Assembly: GCA_054601695.1 (NCBI GenBank)
Contig: BAAHQB010000083.1
Location: 248,001-312,000 of the forward strand
Direction of reading: 5' to 3'
Length of the DNA stretch: 64,000 bases
Source: Amorphochlora amoebiformis
Lineage: Eukaryota > Cercozoa > Chlorarachniophyceae
Under the pieces are notes generated by a model. The model was not told the origin of the DNA. It was given only the letters and a program-made list of their open reading frames with translations, and searched no databases. Positions within the stretch are counted from its first letter, which is position 1; each line of letters begins with the position of its first letter. Shown in pieces: positions 1 to 64,000 of the stretch. Both the position numbers and the translations under genes were made by a program.

Positions 1-50
1 TATATATATATATATATACGTACATTTGTGTGTATATATATACACATATT

Positions 51-115
<65 letters not shown>

Positions 116-305
116 TTATATATATATATATATATAATATAATATAATATAATATAATATAATATAATATAATGTAAAAATGTGTATACTATATCCCTTC
201 GATCAGTTTGTTTGCATGTAGATACAAATATATATATATATATATATATGTATATATTATATATATATGTATATATATATATATACATATGTATGTATAC
301 ATGTG

Positions 306-339
<34 letters not shown>

Positions 340-432
340 TACATATAAATATATATATACACATATATATAGTACAATATGTGATTATAACGTATGTATT
401 ACTCCCCGTTAATTACTATGATACATGTATAC

Positions 433-464
<32 letters not shown>

Positions 465-529
465 ATACATATTATATGCCAGCCATACATGAGTGACGAC
501 CACTGGGCAGCTTATATAATTTTCGTCTC

Positions 530-566
<37 letters not shown>

Positions 567-568
567 TT

Positions 569-634
<66 letters not shown>

Positions 635-679
635 AGCCATACATGAGTGACGACCTCTGGGCAGCATTTGTTTTTTCGT

Positions 680-735
<56 letters not shown>

Positions 736-742
736 TAATATA

Positions 743-814
<72 letters not shown>

Positions 815-848
815 CATATATATGTGTATACTTATATGTATGTATGTG

Positions 849-893
<45 letters not shown>

Positions 894-909
894 AATATGC
901 CAGCCATAT

Positions 910-10639
<9,730 letters not shown>

Positions 10640-11014
10640 GAGATTTTGGGGGGAAGAGATTTTTTTCGGGGGGGGGGGAAAAGAGAGTTTCGGGAGAGAG
10701 AGAGAGAGAGAAATAGAGAGAGAGCGAATAATAAAACTGGTTATAACCTTCCCTCTCTTTTTATTTTCATTTTTTTTAATTGATGGGAATCTTTTAAATT
10801 CCTCTCTCTCTTTTTGTTAACCCTTTTTTTTTTTCATTTTTTTTTTTTTCCCAAGAAAAGAAATATCAAAGAAGATACGAGAGAAGGGGGAAAAAAGAAT
10901 ATTTAAAAATTTTAAAAATATGTATACAAAAAAGTGGAAAAAAAAACGAATAAAAGGAAAAAAATAAACAAGAAATCGCACGATTTGGAAGGGAAAAAAA
11001 AAGTTGTCTGATAT

Positions 11015-11078
<64 letters not shown>

Positions 11079-11691
11079 TTATTATTATCATATATATATA
11101 TATATATATATATATACATTATATATGGGGATATCTTGAAACAATACATGAATATTACTCTTCAAATCGGTCAAGTAATTTGTGATAAGTTTTATTTTTC
11201 GGCTCAGTAGACTTGGAGAGCGTTTGGCATGTGATGATGCAAAGACATATGTAGACTGATTTATCAATGGATTACCATCATCTCATCCATGTTACGCGTA
11301 GTATACATGTACGCATCATGTGTGCGAACATGAACATACATATATATAGTACACATCAATATTTGTGGGAAATATGGTGATCTGGATATATATTGTAATG
11401 ATATATTATTTAGATTTAATTTGATTCTAGATCTAACTTATTCCAGTTATTAGCGTAATAATTGGATAATTCAAAGGATTCAATATTACATAAGATATAC
11501 ATTGATACGTATACATGTTTTTTATTTATAATATATATATGTCACAATATATATAAAAATATATGTTATAATATATATATATATATATAAATATATATAC
11601 TTATGTGTGTATATATATAAATATATATATATATGTGATTCGTGGTGTCTGTGTAGTGTGTGTCGTGTTATCTGTCTAGTCTGTAGTACTC

Positions 11692-11735
<44 letters not shown>

Positions 11736-12217
11736 AAGTATATATATATATATCTAGATATCTAGATATATATATATCTGATATATTATCACATATACTA
11801 GATATATCCTGATATAATCATTGGCAATGATGATGAGTATGATATGTATATATATACTAGATCTAGTAGATATATATATATATATATATGTCTATCTAGT
11901 CTATGTAGAAAAGAAAACGTACCTAGATACTGGATAACTACTTTAGAATTAATATTATGTAAATTATAATTAATTATATATAAAGTATATATACATATAT
12001 ATATATATAGATATAAATATATATATATATATATATACATACATATATATATATATATATATAATATATATATATTATATACATATATTCTAGATACCTA
12101 GGATACATGAATGCCCTAGAGATGAAAGTAATTACTCATCTTTCTTTTATCTGGGGGTTTCAAAGACAGTGATGATTATAAGGAATATTCTTGAGGGCTT
12201 GCCGCGTTTAATCCAAA
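10640..12217. other. Convergent spacer between the RGS and ATP synthase b genes
   Basis: It holds purine runs (10677-10722), poly-T/poly-A low-complexity sequence (10740-10990), (TA)n tracts (11020-11115, 11700-11730, 11995-12085) and a unique AT-rich stretch (11150-11700) with no convincing reading frame. Confidence 0.7.
10730..10735 (+). terminator. AATAAA polyadenylation signal of the RGS gene
   Basis: Canonical AATAAA 91 bases after the stop codon, in the convergent spacer. Confidence 0.5.
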
Positions 12218-12223
12218 TTTATT
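12218..12223 (-). terminator. AATAAA polyadenylation signal of ATP synthase b
   Basis: AATAAA on the - strand, 16 bases after the stop codon. Confidence 0.55.
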
Positions 12224-12238
12224 TTCCAGAGTATGGGC

Positions 12239-13296
12239 CTAAGAGCCCATAAGCTTGCGAGCCACAATAAGTCCAGGACCGGAGAGGTCAATCTCTCCAG
12301 ATTTCTCCGCAGCAGCAATCTTGGCCATAGCAGCCTTCTCGTCAAACTTGTTGACCCTATCGACCTGTGCCGCAATCTCCTTCTTGAACTGAGTGGTTAC
12401 AAAATCTTCCTTATCAACCGTGCCTTTGCCCTCCAGAGCTCCCAAGGCCCAGGTGAAGTAAGCGTCCTTTTCCTGAGAATGTTGTCAGATTTATTGCGCA
12501 TCATCGGGTGTCAAGGCTGTGTAGTGGATAGTATTTAGGTTATAATAAACCTTTTGAGGGACTGTCTCGAGGTACTTGTTCAGTCCAGCGGCAGCGTTGG
12601 TCATGATTCTGTTCTCGATGTTCGCGTTAACATACACCTGCGTGTCGTAGAGATCCTGAAGTTCCGACTCCAGGGAGTTAACAACGCTCTAAAAATCATA
12701 ACGAGCTGTCATAAGAATTTACTGATGTCTATAGCAGGTGATATACCGCTTCGGTGGCGCGGTTGATTGCCTCGGCATGAGCAATTTGGGTCTTCTCGAT
12801 GTGGTCGTACATAGCCTTGATCTCCTCCGAAACACGAGTGTACTGTCTGTGGTGATCAGCGAGCTCTTCAACAACTGCAAGCTTCTTCTCCCTGCCCTCG
12901 ACCTGCTCCCTGAGGTAATATATCTGCATCAGACCAACCTGAACATAAAATACAGATGTAGTGTAATGGTTTTTACTTTTTGATTCCGTCCCGGTAGCTC
13001 ATGAACGTCTCGGTGATCGGGTCGTACAAGGTAACGTAAAGGTAAAAGACTACTGTGCTGAAGCAGCCAAGAACAACGACCTCCTCATTCACCATAAAGA
13101 GTTCCTTAGAAACCAAGATTGCGCTGCCTAGACCAACCAAAGGCACGGTCCCGTACTCCTTAACGATGTCCATTATGGAATCCTCCTTCTTGGGTTCACT
13201 CGACATCAATCGCACCATTGTTGGCCTGCCAAGAACGGCTTTCTGGGAGCGAAGCGCCCGCACGGAGGCAGAACGTAATAGCTTGCCGAGCATCAT
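12239..13296 (-). CDS. ATP4: Mitochondrial ATP synthase subunit b (4 exons)
   Basis: Peripheral-stalk subunit b of the mitochondrial F1Fo-ATP synthase, which holds the catalytic head against the rotor. Exons: 13296-12977, 12909-12747, 12688-12551, 12472-12239, giving 284 residues. The start is the first of two adjacent ATGs. The first 33 or so residues are rich in Arg, Ser and Leu and lack acidic residues, as in a mitochondrial presequence. The segment LVSKELFMVNEEVVVLG (about 61-77), followed by a second hydrophobic stretch, matches the two-helix membrane part of opisthokont subunit b. A long charged helical region follows. The protein is somewhat longer than the usual 210-250 residues. Phase requires the acceptor at 12910 rather than the one nearer 12948. 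Unlike its neighbours, all three introns are short and free of (TA)n. It shares a 165-bp divergent promoter region with the lipase gene. Confidence 0.85.
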
Positions 13297-13461
13297 TCCC
13301 ACCGGCGCCGCTGGAAAAATCACCGCCGATATATTTCCAAGTGTATTATTTTTTCGGCTCTTGATACCATTCGGTTCCGTGGGCTCCGAGAAATAGCTCC
13401 AAACTTGAACAGCGACGTTGCATCGAAGGCTCTTTCGGCTCTCTCTTCCTGACGCCCAACA
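13297..13461. promoter_or_regulatory. Divergent promoter region, ATP synthase b / lipase
   Basis: 165 bp separate two start codons on opposite strands. The stretch is GC-balanced and free of repeats. No TATA box or known motif is clear. Confidence 0.6.
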
Positions 13462-21299
<7,838 letters not shown>

Positions 21300-21307
21300 A
21301 TTACCAT

Positions 21308-21401
<94 letters not shown>

Positions 21402-21499
21402 TATATATATATATACAATGATGTATATATAATGAACATATGTACAATATTTCGATTCTCTGTACATGCAATATATCTACAGTTGTATCTAGTCATCTC

Positions 21500-21537
<38 letters not shown>

Positions 21538-21653
21538 CATATATATATATACATACCCACATCTATTTGTATACACTAGATATATGAGCTATATATATAC
21601 ATAAAAATGTATATATACATATATATATACAAGATATATATTATATCTTGCAT

Positions 21654-21711
<58 letters not shown>

Positions 21712-21755
21712 TAAATATATATATATATACAATTTGCATACACTAGATATATGAG

Positions 21756-21790
<35 letters not shown>

Positions 21791-21872
21791 CATATACATA
21801 TACAAGATATATATTATATCTTGCAATACCATGATTACCGGCGTGATATCTACCTAGTGGGTATACTGTTGC

Positions 21873-21912
<40 letters not shown>

Positions 21913-22226
21913 ATATATATATATACATCAATATGAATATATATATATATATATATACATCAATATGAATATATATACATATGTAGATATATGTAAAATA
22001 TATACATATATTGTATTTACGAATGTACAGGCTTGACGACGCCACGTCTGATAATAAGCGAGAGAGCATTGGAAATATGACTTAATAACTGTCTCAGTCC
22101 CGGGACTGTGAACGTTACTGGACCGAGTCAATGTCAATATACTTGATATAGTCGACCTTTTCAGCCCTAGTAGAATAGCAATTCTCGTTTTGTCAGGCCG
22201 ACAATTCATAGCACAACGTCTAGACC

Positions 22227-22265
<39 letters not shown>

Positions 22266-22749
22266 ACTACACACATTATTACTAGAATTAGATACTACTG
22301 GATTTATTTGGGGATTTCCCCAATCTAGCCAATGCCGCGGTGATATACGTTATAAGTCTCAATATGTATTGAAATCTGGTTGAAACTCCGATGATTACAA
22401 TTACTAGAAGCTACTTGGTAGCTTGTTAATTATCTTCTTAATTATTGCAAATTGCAAATTCGATAATAGACTGAGCTATTAAGACAACTAAAGTTTAGGC
22501 TAGTACAAGCGGTATACTGCAGCTCTTTAGTTTTAGCGCGAATCGACGTCTGATGTGACAATTTTATGTGTGTTTTCAAAAATTGTAAATTATATCTTAG
22601 TGTTGCATAAAAAATATATGTGTATATGTGTATGTATATATGTGTGTGTGTATATATATTTATATATTTATAAGTACATATATATATATACCCATAGCTA
22701 CATTTAGGAATGATATATATATATATATATATATACAGTTATATATATT

Positions 22750-22841
<92 letters not shown>

Positions 22842-22850
22842 ACATATATT

Positions 22851-22889
<39 letters not shown>

Positions 22890-23070
22890 CATACATAAAT
22901 ATGTATATACCTATGGTATATATGGATATCTGTATATCGCATGTATGTCCACATCTATGTTAGTAATAGAAGACACTACATTTGTCATATGTATATAAAT
23001 ATACATACATACATACATATATATTATATATACATACATATATATATATATATATATTTATACACATTCA
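21300..23070. other. Convergent spacer between the lipase and HAD phosphatase genes
   Basis: TA tracts, plus a direct repeat (21565-21660 and 21727-21828) sharing CACTAGATATATGAGC and a terminal CAAGATATATATTATATCTT palindrome. Unique AT-rich sequence lies at 22025-22225 and 22262-22620. A weak helix-turn-helix-like - strand frame spans 22209-22010. No gene is assigned. Confidence 0.6.
22010..22209 (-). pseudogene. Possible transposase helix-turn-helix relic
   Basis: A - strand frame contains IAILLGLKRSTISSIL, which has the spacing of a helix-turn-helix such as in Tc1/mariner-type transposases. No catalytic domain or terminal repeats are visible. It may be chance. Confidence 0.15.
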
Positions 23071-29734
<6,664 letters not shown>

Positions 29735-29846
29735 CCCTCGAAACAAACCAATTTTTCGAGGTACACCGCGAGCTAAACCCCAACACACCGGTGTCCGCGT
29801 GCGCAGGGACATCGCCTGCCCTGGGGAACGAGCGAAGAGGGTAGAT
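29735..29846. promoter_or_regulatory. Divergent promoter region, HAD phosphatase / gene 5
   Basis: 112 bp between opposite ATGs, GC-rich and free of repeats. Both start assignments are inferred. Confidence 0.5.
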
Positions 29847-31582
<1,736 letters not shown>

Positions 31583-32939
31583 GCTCAGAAGTTGCCCGTA
31601 TGGGCTCTTAAGCCCGTCATTTTCTTTTTTTTTTTTCCCTCTTCTTTTTTGCGGGATGACTAGGGACAGAAGGTTGGTGGTTATTACGGTAGGAGCACAA
31701 TATAGGAAATTATTTTGATCCCTATGTTCTTTCACTTTCACTTCATATCACTTCAAATAAAAAAAAACTGTTGTTTTTTCCTCTCCTCGTGGACACATGT
31801 CCACGTCCTCTTTAAATGTATGCGCATTGTGCTCAGCGCTTAAGGTATGGGTGGGTTTTTCCTTCAGGCTCACCCTGATTTGTTAATGTATCAAAATATA
31901 CTCCTCTGGGGAAGGGATACCTTCTAGCTCGTCAACATTCCAGTATTCGGAAGCGAGCGAATTGTAGACTATCGTTTTGTGGGGCTTGAGTCAGTCCAGA
32001 AAGTTGGGAACAAAAGGGGGGGCGTTTAGATAAATATGTGGGGAGTTTGTTGGAGGCGGGTGGTAGAATGCTTTAGAAGCGTTATTTTCTTCTTTTTTCT
32101 CTTTCTTTTTCCTTCCCTCTTTGAACAATTAGTGGGTGGACGTGTAAGTACGAAACGTACGAAAATCTCAGTCCCTAACTCAAAGAGGCTTCGAAAGGGA
32201 CTCTTATTATTTCCACCAAAAGCGCACACTGGTTTTTGCATTTTACGATCACAACTTCCGTGTCAAAAGCGAGAAACTAATGCCAGCGAGTTGCAATTTT
32301 CGAGGATGGATGTTTTCGATCCAGATAGTTGGGGTATCCTCTAAGGGGTATGAGTTTGGTCGATTGCGTATGTACCTAGACCCATCGTCGCCAGAGTTCA
32401 CTCAGATTCCAGGTCGCGATCGGTTGGATATTTCTAGTGTGATTGCAAGCTAACATGTACATGGCGGTCATTATACAGTATCTAGAGTACGTATGTAGGT
32501 GTTAAGTGATTGATATTCGGGTCATCGATGCCTCGAACTACTTCACTGTCCGAGAGTGTATCTAGTGTATACATGTACATGTGTACGCGCATAGACAGAA
32601 GTTGTGAATTATTATCATGATCATTCGACATATACATGAGATACATATTAAATTATATTTTATAATAGTTATATACATGTAGACTGATGTAGTACATACT
32701 ACTTGACATATTATAGAGTATTTAGGGTGAGTATGGAAGTCATCAATTGATATACGGGTCACCGAGGCTTATACCTCGAACTACTGCACCGTCCGAGAGT
32801 GTATCAGTACATGTACATGTATGGCGTACAGAAGTTGTGAATAATTATTGTCGACATACCTATCTATAGCTATAATTAATAATTGTATTTATAATGTATA
32901 TATATATAGTGCATATATATATGATAATTTGTATCTATA

Positions 32940-32976
<37 letters not shown>

Positions 32977-33370
32977 AATATATATTGTGTATATGTATAC
33001 GTATAATGTGTGTGTAGATGTGTATATGTTTAAAAGATACCTAGCTTTGCTGTGTCTCTGTGCATTTGATACTCTTACTAGATCTAGACTATAATATTAT
33101 TTACATGTTAAATAGATTGTATATATCGTGTGTAGAATTATATATCCGGCGTGATAACTGCAAAGACCATCCCGTTGGTAAGCACGTAAGTGGCCGTAAA
33201 TTCATAAAAAAATCGTAAATTCATAAAAAAATCGTAAATTCGGTCAGGCCGGCCGGTGGCATGCAGTTGCATGACGTAGATGATGCCCATCTCTCTTCCT
33301 GCACTTCTGACCCTTGCTAAACCTAACGTCGACCCCCTTCTAACTAGTTCTTGTGATCTCTTTAAACAAC
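31583..33370. other. Convergent spacer between gene 5 and CCDC25
   Basis: Mostly unique sequence. It holds AATAAA at 31756-31761, a direct repeat of about 110 bp at about 32510-32610 and 32744-32850, short TA runs near 32940-32972, and a threefold CATAAAAAAATCGTAAATT repeat at 33198-33240. No convincing gene; the + strand frame 32036-32344 lacks support. Confidence 0.7.
31756..31761 (+). terminator. AATAAA signal downstream of gene 5
   Basis: AATAAA followed by an A run, 174 bases after the proposed stop codon. Confidence 0.45.
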
Positions 33371-34325
33371 TCACATGAAGTCATCCTCGAACTCCTCGGC
33401 AGTCATTTTCAGGTCGGTGTTGAGGTCTCCCTCCTCCAAGTCAAGAGTCTTGTATTCGCGAAGCTCAGCCTGGTGGGTATGATTATTAGGTCCGAATGCA
33501 ACCAAGCATGTCGCAAATTGTACCTTCTCTTTCTCCACCTGTATTTTCTTCTTAAGCGCTTCGGCCTCCTTCTTCTTCTTCGCTTTCTCGCGGGCTCTCT
33601 GAGAATTGACAAAAGAGGAAGTTGAGGGGTGGGGATTGAAGGAGAGGGAGAAGGGAGAGAAAGGAGATAGATAGAGTGATAAAAAAGCACAAAAGCGGAA
33701 CTCAAAGGTCAACACTAACTGTCTGATATAAGATCCACTCAGGTTATCACCGAACCTGTTTTCTTTTCATCTCTTCCCACGATTTCTTGATGTACGACGA
33801 ATCTTTCTCCTCTTTCGTCTTGTTTATCCTGTTGACTATCTCGTTCTTCCTCGCCTCGACCTTCACGTACCTGGCATAAAATAAGCTCTAACATGCCCCG
33901 ATTAATACCTCTTGTGTGTGCGACCTGAGTTTCTTTGTGTCATGGAACCCTATCTGCCCGATTTCCATGGAATTGCGTTTGTGGAGGTTCTTCCACATTG
34001 TGTAGACTATCTTTACGTTCTTCTCCTTGTTGCCCTTGATCGAGTTTGCCTTGACGAGTTGCGCGCACTCTTCCAGCACCTCAGCTGGGATGTCGGCGAT
34101 TTTCACCCCCTTGGGCAGGCGCAGATACACGTGGGCGGACGACAGGTTGTCAACGTGGAACCACACATCCTTTTTCCACCCATACTTTATAAGCAGCTCG
34201 TTCTCGTGCTTATCCCGGCCCATATAGAAGACAAACCTTCCCAAAAAATCGATCTCAAGTCAAATAGAGATTTATTCCAGGAAAATCTAATACCTTTTGT
34301 CAATGGATGAGTAAAAAAACACCAT
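33371..34325 (-). CDS. CCDC25: CCDC25 / Jlp2 family protein, NFACT-R domain (5 exons)
   Basis: Member of the NFACT-R (DUF814) family, related to the RNA-binding part of NEMF/Rqc2-type proteins; animal CCDC25 has also been described as a DNA sensor. Exons: 34325-34294, 34236-33925, 33870-33756, 33598-33524, 33469-33371, giving 210 residues, the usual length. Exon 2 carries the conserved core: [17 protein letters not shown] (about 17-33), [30 protein letters not shown] and [11 protein letters not shown] Lys/Glu-rich coiled coil follows, and the end EEFEDDFM is acidic with Phe-Met, as in the family. The donor at 33924 (GTCGCA) is required by phase; the GTATTA 17 bases downstream is not. All introns are compact and free of repeats. 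It faces HEATR5 across 99 bp. Confidence 0.95.
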
Positions 34326-34424
34326 ATCGCGTCGTTTGCACGCGGACGAACCCCGAGACCCTTCCACTAAATATCCGGAGAGTCTCCAAATCTCAAATCC
34401 CGACTAAATCCCGGGAGGGAGAGT
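34326..34424. promoter_or_regulatory. Divergent promoter region, CCDC25 / HEATR5
   Basis: 99 bp between start codons on opposite strands, with no repeat and no clear core element. Confidence 0.6.
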
Positions 34425-63657
<29,233 letters not shown>

Positions 63658-63666
63658 GTATTGTTA

Positions 63667-63710
<44 letters not shown>

Positions 63711-63812
63711 AATGTATGTTTATGTGATTGTATATTTATGTGTATATATATAGGTATGTATGTATGTATATATATATATATAGTAATTGGATACATCATA
63801 TGTACCTACATC

Positions 63813-63869
<57 letters not shown>

Positions 63870-63953
63870 TACTATTATTATATGCATACATATATATCAT
63901 ATATCTATACACACATCATGATATAGTCAATGAAACATACCAGAGAGACTATA

Positions 63954-63989
<36 letters not shown>

Positions 63990-64000
63990 CATATACATAC
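63658..64000. other. Right-edge intron of HEATR5
   Basis: Begins with donor GTATTG. Contains TA tracts (63672-63708, 63814-63866) and short mixed sequence; no further exon is seen before the edge. Confidence 0.75.

Noticed and set aside
32036-32344. 103-codon + frame in a convergent spacer
   Set aside because: It contains a poly-Phe run from a T/C tract and shows no recognisable domain or splice context.

Overview
This is nuclear DNA of an intron-rich eukaryote. Long (TA)n tracts and TTAGGG-type telomere-like arrays flood the window, but between them lie dozens of short GC-richer islands flanked by AG and GT. When these islands are joined at those sites, the reading phase is kept exon after exon and conserved eukaryotic proteins appear. 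The proteins (RGS-domain protein, mitochondrial ATP synthase subunit b, monoglyceride lipase, HAD phosphatase, CCDC25, HEATR5/Laa1) and the TTAGGG motif fit an opisthokont such as an early-diverging fungus. That placement is inference. I see no prokaryotic, viral, CRISPR, tRNA or rRNA feature.

Layout, with strands alternating without exception: (1) RGS-domain protein, + strand, 910-10639, 26 exons; (2) ATP synthase subunit b, - strand, 13296-12239, 4 exons; (3) monoglyceride-lipase-like hydrolase, + strand, 13462-21299, 13 exons; (4) HAD-family phosphatase, - strand, 29734 to about 23071, partly resolved; (5) unrecognised basic/acidic protein, + strand, 29847-31582, 4 exons; (6) CCDC25, - strand, 34325-33371, 5 exons; (7) HEATR5/Laa1, + strand, from 34425 past the right edge, at least 56 exons in 29 kb. 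Neighbours therefore form three head-to-head pairs with gaps of only 165, 112 and 99 bp, and three convergent pairs with spacers of about 1.6-1.8 kb. No operon-like functional link between the genes is evident.

Two intron types coexist. ATP synthase b and CCDC25 have only compact introns of about 45-160 bp. The RGS, lipase, phosphatase and HEATR5 genes have introns inflated with (TA)n, (TTA)n, purine/pyrimidine tracts and telomere-like arrays. Some introns consist almost wholly of CCCTAA units, and several 3' splice sites are one-base variants of the unit. On the coding strand the arrays nearly always read CCCTAA, whose CTAAC core resembles a branch-point sequence.

A second theme is copying of exon pieces. 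Many exons are flanked by truncated copies that end abruptly in TA tract. Upstream copies tend to keep the 5' half with its acceptor, and downstream copies the 3' half with its donor. The telomere-repeat introns and the TA-linked exon copies are the strongest candidates for something undescribed here.
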